This document shows, piece by piece, positions 1 to 7,891 of a stretch of 20,624 nucleotides of DNA. Below the pieces are notes generated by a model, which saw nothing but the letters and a program-made list of their open reading frames with translations, did not search any database and was not told the origin of the DNA. A program made the translations under genes and the position numbers. The stretch spans positions 1 through 20,624 of the forward strand of contig CALUWZ010000010.1 of NCBI GenBank assembly GCA_944324625.1. Reading direction: 5' to 3'. Numbering within the stretch: the first letter of the stretch is position 1; each line of letters opens with the position of its first letter. Source of the DNA: an uncultured Mailhella sp. Lineage in GTDB: Bacteria > Desulfobacterota > Desulfovibrionia > Desulfovibrionales > Desulfovibrionaceae.

Positions 1-420
1 ATCAGCCGTCAGAATGCCGAGCAGAGCGTACAGGAACTGTTCTCCGAAATTTTGGGAAAGAAAAACAAAAACAGCCGGAATGAACAAAAGCTGCGACAAA
101 AGGAGAAGGACAAAACCTGCAAAGAATTTTCCGAGCCATATTGTCTGCAGCGGGCAGGGCAGAATCTGCAGGCCTGTTTTTGCGCCGTTTTGTTCTTCAA
201 TGGCATAAAGCATCTGAAAAATCAGCACTTGGCAGAATACGGACGCAAGCCAAAACATGGTTGACGCACCGTGGGCGGAAAGTTTTTCCCCTGCCTGCAG
301 TGAAAGGCTGAACAAAAAAATCAGCAGAAGACCGAGCAGCAGGGCTTGGCAAAGACCGGCGCTGCGTCCGAGAATAATGGTTAAATCTTTTCGGGCAAGG
401 AGCAGGGCGGTTTTCAGCAT
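1..420 (-). CDS. ccmB: Heme exporter protein CcmB, N-terminal part (cut by window edge)
   Basis: This is the membrane subunit of the CcmAB ABC transporter, which releases holo-CcmE from CcmC during cytochrome c maturation. Reading the minus strand from the ATG at 420 gives 140 open codons up to base 1, beginning MLKTALLLARKDL. The CcmB family (about 220 residues) characteristically opens with this short cytoplasmic amphipathic stretch. Hydrophobic segments follow at about residues 23-41, 54-70 and 93-115, with the family-like ILPCPLQTIWLGK loop near 87-99. The start overlaps the ccmA stop by 7 bases (ATGCTGA) and follows a strong GGGGAGG ribosome-binding site. That indicates translation coupled to ccmA. 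The C-terminal third lies beyond the window. The identification rests on motif recall and on position directly after ccmA. Confidence 0.9.
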   Translation of the reverse strand, partial: MLKTALLLARKDLTIILGRSAGLCQALLLGLLLIFLFSLSLQAGEKLSAHGASTMFWLASVFCQVLIFQMLYAIEEQNGAKTGLQILPCPLQTIWLGKFFAGFVLLLLSQLLFIPAVFVFLSQNFGEQFLYALLGILTAD

Positions 421-1139
421 GCCGCAGCCTCCCCGTCGCGTATTTGTCCGTTTGTTTGCATGCCGCCGCTGTTTGCAGTATCCGTTTTATGGCAGGCAAA
501 AGCGTTTTGCGGTATTTCCGTAAGCGTTATCTGCTGTTTTTCGATATGCAGGCTGTGGGTGGCGTGCAGGCTGTCTTCCGCAGGGGAATGGCTGACCCAC
601 AGAATGCAGGCTTCTTTTGCCTGAAATTCGCCGATGATTTGATAGAAAAGTTCTTTTGATTCCCTGTCCAAACCCGTACTCGGTTCGTCAAGCAGCAGAA
701 TTTCGGGATTTTGCAGGATAATCCGCGCAATGTTCAGGCGCTGTGCCATGCCCCGTGAAAAAATACCTGCATCGTCATGGCTGAATTTATCCAGAAACAC
801 CCGTTTTAAAACTGCAAGAATTTCTTTTTCGCCTATGTCTGTTCTGCCTGCTGCCTTGGCCCAGAACCGCAGATTTTCGTATGCGGAAAGGTGGGGGTAA
901 ATAAAGGTCTGATGTCCGAGATAGCCCATGTTCTCTTTTTCAAAGGCGCATTCAACGGAGCCTTTGCTGACAGGGGTCAGGCCTGCCAGAATTTTGAGCA
1001 GGGTGGATTTTCCGGAACCGTTTTTGCCCGTAATCAGAACCGTTTGCTTCGGATATAAGCAAAAACTTACGTTTTTGTACAATAAACGCAAGTCGTAAGT
1101 TTTGCTTATATTATTAAATATGACAACAGGCTTTTGCAT
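414..1139 (-). CDS. ccmA: Cytochrome c biogenesis ATP-binding protein CcmA
   Basis: This 241-residue ABC ATPase powers the CcmAB complex that frees heme-loaded CcmE for delivery to CcmF. Visible motifs are Walker A GKNGSGKS at 38-45, the Q-loop region YLGHQ at 73-77, the signature FSRGMAQRLNIAR at 127-139, Walker B ILLLDEP at 147-153 and the H-loop histidine in WVSH at 184. The length is slightly above the usual 200-230. I chose the ATG at 1139 rather than a more upstream in-frame codon, because upstream codons lie inside ccmF and MQKPVVIFNNISKTY matches the normal ABC start. The ccmF stop and this start share one base (TGATG), and ccmB overlaps the other end. The ribosome-binding site is weak, so translation is probably coupled to ccmF. 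Confidence 0.95.
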   Translation of the reverse strand: MQKPVVIFNNISKTYDLRLLYKNVSFCLYPKQTVLITGKNGSGKSTLLKILAGLTPVSKGSVECAFEKENMGYLGHQTFIYPHLSAYENLRFWAKAAGRTDIGEKEILAVLKRVFLDKFSHDDAGIFSRGMAQRLNIARIILQNPEILLLDEPSTGLDRESKELFYQIIGEFQAKEACILWVSHSPAEDSLHATHSLHIEKQQITLTEIPQNAFACHKTDTANSGGMQTNGQIRDGEAAAC

Positions 1140-3055
1140 CAGGCTTTTTCTTGTTTGTTTTCCAGTTTGCGCCGTCTCATGGCATAAACAGTGATAAAGG
1201 GAGCAAGGCTCATGATTGTTCCGCCTATCCACAGCCAGTTGACAAGAGGATGTACGGAAAGGCGGAGCACGGCTCTTGTCTGTTCGTCAAGTCCGAGGAA
1301 TGTTGCGTAAAATTCCTTGCCGAGGGAGAAAATGGTGCTGGCTTCGGCATAGGCGTTCTGCGGAAAACTTGCGTAAATGCGGCGCTGAGCCTGGCTTATG
1401 CCCACTTCTTTGCCGTTTTTGTCCGTAACCAAGAGTTCCGCTTCAAGAAAATCATAGCGTCCCGTTCTGTCCCTACCTTCATACAGTTCAAGCAGTTTGA
1501 CCTTGAAGCTGTCCACGGCAATTTCCTGACCGCGGGCGAGCGCCACTTCCTGCTCCACTTTGTAGGGGCCTGAAAATGCAACGCCAAGAGCCATAACCGC
1601 AAGGCTGATATGCACGAGAACGGGAGAAAGCTTTGCCAAAGGATATTTGAGCACAGCAAAATACAGAGCCCAGCTTATCATGCAGGCACAGGAAATGCTG
1701 GCGGCGATAAGGGGCAAAGGTTCTTTTACGTCAAAAAGCGCCCAGAAAACACCCATGAAAACAAGGAAGCTGAGCACTACGCCGAGAAAATGCCTGCCGT
1801 GGCTGAGTCCTTGTTTCCATGAAAGCCACGGACAGAAAGTTAAAAGGGCGATGATAACCGTAAGCAGAGGCAGGATAACGCTGTTGTAAAAGCCGGCCTG
1901 CAGGCCTACGGAATTTTCCGTCCACAGCTTGCTGATAACAGGCCAGAGTGTGGCAAAGCCGATGATAAGGCTGATGGTGATAAGCACAACGGCTGTTGCG
2001 AGCAGAAAGCCCTCCTTGGTTTCCAGACCGTTGAAGGGAGTGCCTTTGTTGGGCATATAGAATATAACGGCAAAAACGATGACTGTGGCCGCGATGACGA
2101 AGTTCAGAAGAAGATAGCCCACGCCGCCTGAACCGAAGGCGTGCACGGATTCCACTACGTTGCCGCGCACAAGCCATGTGGCAAAGAAGGCGGAAACGCA
2201 GGTCAGTGCCATGAACAGGGTATGGAAGCGCTGAGCTTTGTTTCTGTACTGTTCAATGAAACCGAAGTGAATGGCGGCAGTGCCGAAGAACCACGGAATG
2301 GTGGAAGCGTTTTCCACAGGGTCCCAAGCCCAGTAACCGCCCCAGCCAAGTTCCATGTATGCCCACCAGCCGCCGAGCACAATGCCTGCAGTCAAAAGCA
2401 GCCATGCAACGAGGATAATGGGTTTTGTGCAGATATGCCACGGCGTTTCGCTGCCGTTTTCTTTGGAAAGGGCCTGAGCCAAGGCAAGGCAGGCAGGAAT
2501 GGTAAAGCCTCCGTAGCCGAGAAGCAGAAGGGGCGGGTGGAAAATCATGCCGGGGTTCTGCAGGAGCGGGTTGAGGCCGCGTCCGTTGCTTGGGGCAGGG
2601 CTTATAACTTCAAAGGGGCTGTTGTAGGTTGTGAGCAGAACGCCGAAAAAAGCAAGCATGGAAAAATAAAAAAGCAGATACCATGTTCTTGTTTCTTGGC
2701 TCAGGCTTTTATAAATTTCGGTGCTTTGGAAATAGGCGCCGCAGAGCACAAGGCATAAAGCCCAGAACAGCAGAGATCCTGCCTGTCCGCCCCAAAATGC
2801 CGTCAGGCGGTAAAAAAGCGGAAGGGAAAGGTCGCTGTAGTCATGGACATATTTAATGCTGAAGTCATAGCTCCAGAAACCGAAAAAGAGAATACAGGAG
2901 GCAATGACGTAGCAAAGGGTAATGGCAAGATTGGCTTTTTCCAAAAGGCCGACAGCGTACGTTTTGGCTTTGTTCAGGCTGACAATGCAGAACAGGGTTC
3001 CCAAAACGGCAATGGTCAGGGAAAGCATTAAAAGAAGGTGGGCGAAATGAGTCAT
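1139..3055 (-). CDS. ccmF: Cytochrome c heme lyase subunit CcmF
   Basis: CcmF takes heme from holo-CcmE and attaches it to the CxxCH cysteines of apocytochromes at the outer face of the inner membrane. The 638-residue protein is highly hydrophobic with many membrane segments. The tryptophan-rich heme-handling WWD motif is intact as WGGYWAWDPVENAS at 238-251. The preceding FHPPLLLLGYGG loop (172-183) carries a conserved histidine, H173. A soluble periplasmic domain follows at about 515-590, before a last membrane helix. Length is normal for the family. The gene lies 28 bases after ccmE and overlaps ccmA by one base, so it belongs to one operon. In System I* organisms CcmF works without CcmH; whether ccmG or ccmH exist here cannot be judged from this window. 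Confidence 0.97.
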   Translation of the reverse strand: MTHFAHLLLMLSLTIAVLGTLFCIVSLNKAKTYAVGLLEKANLAITLCYVIASCILFFGFWSYDFSIKYVHDYSDLSLPLFYRLTAFWGGQAGSLLFWALCLVLCGAYFQSTEIYKSLSQETRTWYLLFYFSMLAFFGVLLTTYNSPFEVISPAPSNGRGLNPLLQNPGMIFHPPLLLLGYGGFTIPACLALAQALSKENGSETPWHICTKPIILVAWLLLTAGIVLGGWWAYMELGWGGYWAWDPVENASTIPWFFGTAAIHFGFIEQYRNKAQRFHTLFMALTCVSAFFATWLVRGNVVESVHAFGSGGVGYLLLNFVIAATVIVFAVIFYMPNKGTPFNGLETKEGFLLATAVVLITISLIIGFATLWPVISKLWTENSVGLQAGFYNSVILPLLTVIIALLTFCPWLSWKQGLSHGRHFLGVVLSFLVFMGVFWALFDVKEPLPLIAASISCACMISWALYFAVLKYPLAKLSPVLVHISLAVMALGVAFSGPYKVEQEVALARGQEIAVDSFKVKLLELYEGRDRTGRYDFLEAELLVTDKNGKEVGISQAQRRIYASFPQNAYAEASTIFSLGKEFYATFLGLDEQTRAVLRLSVHPLVNWLWIGGTIMSLAPFITVYAMRRRKLENKQEKA

Positions 3056-3083
3056 AAATCAGTAAAATCCGTAAAGCGTTGGG

Positions 3084-3500
3084 TTAAGCGTTTTTTTCTC
3101 TGTTTTCTTTCTGGTATTTTGAGGGGCATTTGGTCATGAGGGTTTTTGCCGTGAACACGCTGTTCTGCATGGAACCTTCGATAATCACTTCTGAGCCGAC
3201 GTCAAAGGTATCGGGTACAACTCCCTTATACTGAACCTGAATGGTTTGGGCTTTGTTTTCCGCGTCTTCAAGGGTGAAGCTGACACCGAGGCCGTCTTCG
3301 GGACGGACAATGGTTCCGTCGGCAACGGTGCCGAAAAGGCGGGCTGAAAGCAGCGGCTGGGTTTTTTCCTGTGCAAGAGCTTCGGAAACATTTAAAAAGT
3401 ATACACTGTTTTGGGAAACTCCTGAAAAAATCATATAGCCTATGGCAGCCGCAAACAAAACAAAGCTGACCAGATAAACGGAGCGTAAATTTTTTTTCAT
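3084..3500 (-). CDS. ccmE: Heme chaperone CcmE, Cys-type (CxxxY) variant
   Basis: CcmE is a membrane-anchored periplasmic chaperone that carries heme covalently from CcmC to CcmF. The 138-residue protein has an N-terminal anchor at about residues 8-27 and then an OB-fold domain (SARLFGTVADGTI at 52-64, YKGVVPDTFDVGSEVIIEG at 91-109). In most bacteria heme binds a His in an HxxxY motif. Here the equivalent site reads CPSKY, with Cys125 and Tyr129. This replacement is the hallmark of the System I* pathway described in Desulfovibrio and some archaea. It is the first gene of the visible ccm operon. The start has a good AAAGGGG ribosome-binding site five bases before the ATG and a promoter-like sequence at 3546-3574. 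Confidence 0.95.
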   Translation of the reverse strand: MKKNLRSVYLVSFVLFAAAIGYMIFSGVSQNSVYFLNVSEALAQEKTQPLLSARLFGTVADGTIVRPEDGLGVSFTLEDAENKAQTIQVQYKGVVPDTFDVGSEVIIEGSMQNSVFTAKTLMTKCPSKYQKENREKNA

Positions 3501-3545
3501 GTTAACCCCTTTGGTGAAATTTTGTTTCGCAGAAAAAGTATATCT

Positions 3546-3574
3546 CTTATAAATCGAAAAAAAATTTTTTGCAA
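3546..3574 (-). promoter_or_regulatory. Putative sigma-70 promoter of the ccm operon
   Basis: On the minus strand TTGCAA (3569-3574) is followed after 17 bases by TATAAG (3546-3551). This would start transcription near 3539 and give a leader of about 40 bases before ccmE. It lies in the 99-base gap between queA and ccmE. The call is based only on consensus match and position. Confidence 0.6.
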
Positions 3575-3576
3575 GT

Positions 3577-3589
3577 AGGAATTATTCCT
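3577..3589. repeat. 13-base dyad upstream of the ccm promoter
   Basis: AGGAAT-T-ATTCCT is a perfect 6+1+6 palindrome just upstream of the -35 box of the ccm promoter and 10 bases after the queA stop. It could be a regulator site. As a queA terminator it is too short and has no adjacent T run. No factor can be named. Confidence 0.3.
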
Positions 3590-3599
3590 GATTAGTAAA

Positions 3600-4769
3600 T
3601 TAAAAAATGAACATGGCATCACCGTAAGAGAAAAAGCGGTATTCGGCTTTTACGGCATGGGCGTATGCGTTCATGATATTGTCATAGCCCGCAAAAGCGG
3701 AAACCAGCATGATGAGGGAAGATTTGGGCAGGTGGAAATTGGTGATAAGCCCGTCAATGACCCTAAAATTTTTCCCGGGATAAATAAAAATGTCGGTATG
3801 GCCGAAACAGCCGCCGCACGGCAGGCAGGTATTTTTTGTTAAATCCGTTTTGTCGGTGCAGAAAAATGCAGAGGAAGCGTATTCGCATTCACGGGCTTCG
3901 GCAAAGGCCTGCGCCATGCCTTCAAGACTGCGCGTGCCCGTTGTTCCCACGGCAATGACGGGGCGGTTTTCTTCTTTTGCCTTATTGACTGCCTGAGCTG
4001 TTTCGGAGGAAATTTCCACATATTCCGAATGCATGGCATGGTTTCTGATATCGTCGGCGCGCACGGGGCTGAAAGTTCCGTAGCCCACATGCAGGGTGAC
4101 TTCCTCCCATCGGCAGCCTTTGTCCAGCAGTTTTTGCCGTATTTCTTCGGTAAAGTGCAGGCCAGCCGTGGGCGCGGCAATGGACCCGATATTTTTTTCT
4201 TTGGCGTATACTGTCTGGTAGCGGGCGAAGTCTTCGGCTTTTACCCCGTGTTCCCGCTTTATGTAGGGCGGAAGGGGCAGGGAGCCGTATTGCTTCAGCA
4301 GGGGAATAAGGCTGCCCTCATAGGCGGCTTCCACAAGGTGTCTGCCGAATTCCCTTTTTTCAAGGACAGTGACGGTCATTTCCGGAAAATCCAGTGTTTC
4401 TCCGATTTTGACCCGTTTTGCGCCTTTGAGCAGAACTTCCGTTATGCCGCGGCGTTTTGTTCCGTCCTGCAGGGCTTTTTTGTCTATGAGCGGAGCAGGT
4501 TCCAAAAAAAGCAGTTCTATGCGGCTTCCTGTTTTTCTGCTGCCTTGGATGCGGGCAGGAATAACTTTGGAATTGTTGGCGACAATAAGGGCATTTTCGG
4601 GGATTAATTCCACAATGTCCGTAAAATGCAGGTCACGGCAGCAGCCTGTTTTTCTGTCAAGGTGGAGAAGACGGGAATTTTGCCTTTTGTCAGCAGGACA
4701 TTGGGCAATACGTTCTTCCGGTAAAAAATAATCGTAACTGTCTAAAAGAAAAAGGTTTTTGTTGTTCAT
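3600..4769 (-). CDS. queA: S-adenosylmethionine:tRNA ribosyltransferase-isomerase QueA
   Basis: QueA transfers and isomerises the ribosyl group of S-adenosylmethionine onto preQ1 at position 34 of GUN-anticodon tRNAs, giving epoxyqueuosine. Family signatures are the N-terminal YDYFLPEERIAQCPADKR with NSRLLHLDR, the central AAPTAGLHFTEE, and the C-terminal NFHLPKSSLIMLVSAF and YRFFSYGDAMFI. The 389 residues are a little longer than the roughly 350 of E. coli QueA. The ATG at 4769 was chosen over an in-frame TTG two codons upstream. Neither has a recognisable ribosome-binding site, but the stop of the DUF554 gene is only 12 bases upstream. Translation is therefore probably coupled to that gene and the two form an operon. 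Confidence 0.96.
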   Translation of the reverse strand: MNNKNLFLLDSYDYFLPEERIAQCPADKRQNSRLLHLDRKTGCCRDLHFTDIVELIPENALIVANNSKVIPARIQGSRKTGSRIELLFLEPAPLIDKKALQDGTKRRGITEVLLKGAKRVKIGETLDFPEMTVTVLEKREFGRHLVEAAYEGSLIPLLKQYGSLPLPPYIKREHGVKAEDFARYQTVYAKEKNIGSIAAPTAGLHFTEEIRQKLLDKGCRWEEVTLHVGYGTFSPVRADDIRNHAMHSEYVEISSETAQAVNKAKEENRPVIAVGTTGTRSLEGMAQAFAEARECEYASSAFFCTDKTDLTKNTCLPCGGCFGHTDIFIYPGKNFRVIDGLITNFHLPKSSLIMLVSAFAGYDNIMNAYAHAVKAEYRFFSYGDAMFIF

Positions 4770-4781
4770 GCGCAAATGTTT

Positions 4782-5462
4782 TTAAAAAATATGGTTTTTG
4801 AAAAGGAAAAAAAGTACGGGTATAATGAGCGAGGGCAGAAGATTCAGGGTTTTGCAGTCTTTTATCTGCAAAATGGCAAGGCCTGACGAGGCAATTAAAA
4901 TACCGCCGATAATGGAAAGTTCCGTCAGAAGCTCGCCCTGCAGAAAGCCAGACAGACTCATGGCTCCCACATAAATGGAACCCTGCCATAAAAAAAGCAC
5001 CACGGCAGACAGCATAATCCCGTAACCGTAGCCCGAGGAAAGCACGATGGAAGTGATGAAATCCAGCGTGGCATTGGTAAACAAAAATGTATTGTTTCCT
5101 TTCAGCGCGCTTTCAATGGGGCCCAGAATGGAAAGCGTGCCGATGCAGAAAATAAGAACAGCAGTGGCAAGGCCTCTTCCAAGCTGGCTTTTGCCGCATT
5201 TTTTTGCCAAGCCGTGAAAATTGCCGTCAATTTCCAAAAATGTGCCGATGCAGCTGCCGATGGCCAAGCTGACAATAAAGAGTACGGGATAGTCGGAATG
5301 GGGCATGTTTTGCACTACGGAATTGATGCCGATAAAAAGAGCGGCAAGCCCCATGGCCACAAAAAGGCAGTCCTGAATTTTTTCGGGAAGGGCTTTTTTT
5401 ACGGTTCCGCCGATTAAGGAGCCGATGACTATGGCACAGACGTTTGCCATTGTTCCAAGCAT
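4782..5462 (-). CDS. DUF554 family integral membrane protein
   Basis: This 226-residue, very hydrophobic protein has about six or seven membrane segments. Its opening MLGTMANVCAIVIGSLIGG is typical of the DUF554 (YdfK-like) family. Other family-like stretches are FCIGTLSILGPIESAL, SSGYGYGIMLSA and the C-terminal NLLPSLIIPVLFF. The function is not established. I moved the start from an in-frame TTG at 5516 to the ATG at 5462. That ATG is preceded by GAGG with an 8-base spacer and matches the usual family start. The gene precedes queA by 12 bases, probably in one transcript, but nothing in the sequence suggests a shared pathway. Confidence 0.88.
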   Translation of the reverse strand: MLGTMANVCAIVIGSLIGGTVKKALPEKIQDCLFVAMGLAALFIGINSVVQNMPHSDYPVLFIVSLAIGSCIGTFLEIDGNFHGLAKKCGKSQLGRGLATAVLIFCIGTLSILGPIESALKGNNTFLFTNATLDFITSIVLSSGYGYGIMLSAVVLFLWQGSIYVGAMSLSGFLQGELLTELSIIGGILIASSGLAILQIKDCKTLNLLPSLIIPVLFFLFKNHIF

Positions 5463-5731
5463 AGAAAAAACCTCGTCAAAAACGGTTAATACGGTTTCGG
5501 TCAGCGTTGTGTTCAATGGCAGAAAGAGTAGAAAAAAAAGTCTGAAAAATCAAGAGGCAAAAAGTTTTGGGATTTGGCGGAGTTTTTCGGTTCGGAAAAG
5601 AACGGAAGCGTCGGGGGCTGTTTTCTGCGTTTTTTTTGGCAATTTTTTGGGAAAAATCCCTTCAGGCAAAAAATGCATAAAAAAGTCCGCGGGTTAAAAA
5701 CGAAGATGAGTTCAGGAAAGCTGTCTGCCGT
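5463..5731 (-). promoter_or_regulatory. AT-rich intergenic region with a weak promoter for the DUF554-queA pair
   Basis: This 269-base stretch lies between the PilZ gene stop and the DUF554 start. The only regulatory candidate is TTGATT (5548-5553), 17 bases, TACTCT (5525-5530) on the minus strand, which is a weak match. It contains several T and A runs and a small GGGAAAAATCCC dyad (about 5650-5661), but no convincing terminator hairpin for the PilZ gene. I see no credible gene in it on either strand. Confidence 0.35.
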
Positions 5732-6556
5732 TTATCCGCGTTTTCTGTTTGCCATGACTTGGAAAACCCAGTTGACAAGGGGCGGAATGCCGTTGTCGTC
5801 GGGAATGGCGTTCCATGTGCTGTAATTTTCCAGATATGCCCAGCGGATAAAGCGTATGCCCATGGAAAACCATTCGGGTGAGCTTTGATTTTTGGTGTAG
5901 CGGCGTACGGCGGCAAGCATGGACAGGCACAGGGGCGTTTTATTGGTATAAGGGAAAATGCCCGTGAGCAGGATTTTTGTGTTTTCCTGAATTTGTCTGG
6001 AAATGGGGATAAAGGCATCCACAAGAAACAAAATGCCTCCTGCGGAAATATCCACAATGTCAAATTCGCTGTCCTGCAGGGCAACCCATTGCAGCTGTTC
6101 ATTGTCTGCTGTTTTGCTTTCCACCCACAATTTGAGGTTTGGAATTTCCGCTTTGGTGATCGGTATGCGCACACAGTTGCGGCGCTGGGTGTGACCGATA
6201 TGGCTTGGAACGGCTATATCAATAAAAAACAATCCCTTATGGGTAAAACTGTTTTTTATGGCACAGATAAAGTTGCAGGGCGTTTGCTTCCCGTCCTGCT
6301 GAATGTAAAAGAAGGCGGAAACTTCGGCATTTTGGGGCAGATGCATGCTTTGTCTGCTCTGGATGAAAAGCCTGACAAGGGATTTGTTGTGGTCAATGCA
6401 GTAGGCGCGAACTTGGTGTATGGTTTTCCCTTCGCTGATGATGTCTATGAAAATTTCCGTCTTATGCGCTTTTGTATAACTCAGCATGGAATGAATGACT
6501 TTTGCATTCTGGAGAGAATTTGAAGCGATAAGACTGCCTGCTTTTAATTGTGCCAT
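5732..6556 (-). CDS. PilZ domain protein, probable c-di-GMP receptor
   Basis: This 274-residue soluble protein has a two-domain layout. The N-terminal half (about 1-120) resembles the YcgR-type PilZ-N flagellar brake module in size. The C-terminal half carries both c-di-GMP-binding motifs of a PilZ domain: the RRNCVR arginine motif at 125-130 and DISAGG at 169-174. It probably senses c-di-GMP and controls motility or surface behaviour, but no partner is encoded next to it and the N-terminal assignment is tentative. The ATG at 6556 has a short AAGG before it. A near-consensus promoter ends only six bases upstream of that ATG, so the transcript may be leaderless or nearly so. A later in-frame ATG at 6487 is possible but has no ribosome-binding site. 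Confidence 0.85.
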   Translation of the reverse strand: MAQLKAGSLIASNSLQNAKVIHSMLSYTKAHKTEIFIDIISEGKTIHQVRAYCIDHNKSLVRLFIQSRQSMHLPQNAEVSAFFYIQQDGKQTPCNFICAIKNSFTHKGLFFIDIAVPSHIGHTQRRNCVRIPITKAEIPNLKLWVESKTADNEQLQWVALQDSEFDIVDISAGGILFLVDAFIPISRQIQENTKILLTGIFPYTNKTPLCLSMLAAVRRYTKNQSSPEWFSMGIRFIRWAYLENYSTWNAIPDDNGIPPLVNWVFQVMANRKRG

Positions 6557-6562
6557 AGTTGC

Positions 6563-6591
6563 CTTATAGTGATGTTCAGAAAATTTGTCAA
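6563..6591 (-). promoter_or_regulatory. Near-consensus sigma-70 promoter of the PilZ gene
   Basis: The minus strand reads TTGACA (6586-6591), 17 bases, TATAAG (6563-6568), in the 44-base gap between endonuclease Q and the PilZ gene. Transcription would begin at or within a base or two of the annotated ATG at 6556, which is unusually close. Confidence 0.7.
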
Positions 6592-6600
6592 TCGGTTCAA

Positions 6601-7842
6601 CTAATTGAAGATGCTTATTTTTCCGTATTCCCCGTCATGGCCGCATTGTTTCGTTACTTGGTTTTGGCGCATGCAGAGAATTGCGCGAGCCAGTTTTTGG
6701 TCCGTTTCTGCAAGAGTATGTATCGGCACATTTTGCAGGATCTCAAGTTCGGAAGGGAAAATTTTTAATAAATTTTCATAGCATGCGTGGATTTTTTTGC
6801 TTTTTGCCCCGACTCCGCACAGCTCTGCCAAAATTTCTTTTAATGGTATGCAGGATTCAAACTGTTCGCGGCAGGGCACAGGTTCTGTTCTGTCGGCAAG
6901 TTCTTTGACACGGTATAACACTCCCACGGTCAGAGGTTTTTGGCAGACCGGGCACAATCCGCTGCGGGCCTTGGTTTCTTCAGGGGTCAGGCAGACGCCG
7001 CAGGCTCTGTGGCCGTCGGCAAAATATTTGCCTTCTTCGGGGTAAAATTCCACGGTTCCGTAAAAAAGGTCGTTTCTGCGTTTCAGGGCGTCAAAAAGCG
7101 TTTGATAATCGGGCATGTCATGGAAAATGTTTGCTTCGCGCCCGAGATTTTCCCCTGAATGGGCATCGGAATTGGAAATCAGCACAAAGCGGTCAAGGCA
7201 GGACAGCAGTCTGTTCATGGGCGGGTCGGAAGAAAGACCCGTTTCAAGGGCAAAAAGTTCGGGAGTCAAATCTTCAAAACATTCTTCCAAACTGTCAAAG
7301 CCGGATTTTGAGCCGAAAACGGAAAACCACGGGGTCCAGATATGAGCGGGGATAAGGTATGAATTGTTTTCCCGCAAAACCATGTCAAAAAGGTGCTTGG
7401 CGTCGAGGCCGAGCATGGGACGGCCGTCAGCAGCGAGGTTTCCGGTTTCGGCAAGTTTGGCGTTGAATTTTTTTGCCGTTTCAAAATCGGGAAAATAGAC
7501 CAGCTGGTGATTTTTTCTTACGGTGCCGTTTTTTTTGTATATGCAGCTTATTTCGCCCTGCAGCACGAATTGGGGCTGAAGGGGAACTTTGCCAAGCTTT
7601 AGGGAGCATTCCCTGAAAATGTCTTCTTCGGTAAGGGGATTTTTCAGGCTGTAAAACCCCGTATTGTTATTATACACAAGTTCGTTTTCCAGCTCTTTGA
7701 GCCATGCGGGGTGGGTGCAGTCGCCCGTGCCGATAAGGTGTATGCCCTTGACTGCGGCATGGGAGGCAAGGTTTCTGACTGTCAGATTCTTGGAGGTGGC
7801 TCTTGAAAAGCGGGAATGTATATGTAGGTCTGCTCTAACCAT
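6601..7842 (-). CDS. Endonuclease Q family PHP-domain protein
   Basis: Endonuclease Q nicks DNA 5' of deaminated bases such as hypoxanthine, uracil and xanthine; it is best known from archaea and occurs in some bacteria. This 413-residue protein begins with a PHP metal-binding domain. Its candidate ligands are H7 and H9 in DLHIHS, D41 and H44 in GTGDCTHP, E97 in GEIS, H112 in KNHQLVYFP, H167 in PAHIWTPWFS, and D226 and H228 in SNSDAHS. A zinc finger follows (C281, C284, C297, C300 in CGVC and CPVC), then LTVGVLYRVKELADR and a helix-hairpin-helix-like tail. This order matches EndoQ rather than PHP-type DNA polymerase or histidinol phosphatase. The start is ATG with only a weak GGA before it; a promoter lies at 7870-7898. 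Confidence 0.88.
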   Translation of the reverse strand: MVRADLHIHSRFSRATSKNLTVRNLASHAAVKGIHLIGTGDCTHPAWLKELENELVYNNNTGFYSLKNPLTEEDIFRECSLKLGKVPLQPQFVLQGEISCIYKKNGTVRKNHQLVYFPDFETAKKFNAKLAETGNLAADGRPMLGLDAKHLFDMVLRENNSYLIPAHIWTPWFSVFGSKSGFDSLEECFEDLTPELFALETGLSSDPPMNRLLSCLDRFVLISNSDAHSGENLGREANIFHDMPDYQTLFDALKRRNDLFYGTVEFYPEEGKYFADGHRACGVCLTPEETKARSGLCPVCQKPLTVGVLYRVKELADRTEPVPCREQFESCIPLKEILAELCGVGAKSKKIHACYENLLKIFPSELEILQNVPIHTLAETDQKLARAILCMRQNQVTKQCGHDGEYGKISIFN

Positions 7843-7862
7843 ATTAAATCCATTAAATTAAT

Positions 7863-7891
7863 TTGCATTAGTATAAAGAGGTCAGTATACT
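7863..7891 (+). promoter_or_regulatory. Putative promoter of the methyltransferase operon
   Basis: The plus strand has TTGCAT (7863-7868), a 17-base spacer and TATACT (7886-7891), which places the transcription start near 7898. It occupies almost the same DNA as the minus-strand promoter of endonuclease Q. A start at 7898 rules out the in-frame TTG at 7892 as translation start of the downstream gene. Confidence 0.6.

Noticed and set aside
2141..2758. Plus-strand open frame of 205 codons antisense to ccmF
   Set aside because: It is opposite the conserved WWD region of ccmF and reads as a shadow frame without domain features.
5885..6523. Plus-strand open frame of 212 codons antisense to the PilZ gene
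   Set aside because: The opposite strand encodes both PilZ motifs and has a near-consensus promoter; this frame has neither promoter nor motif.
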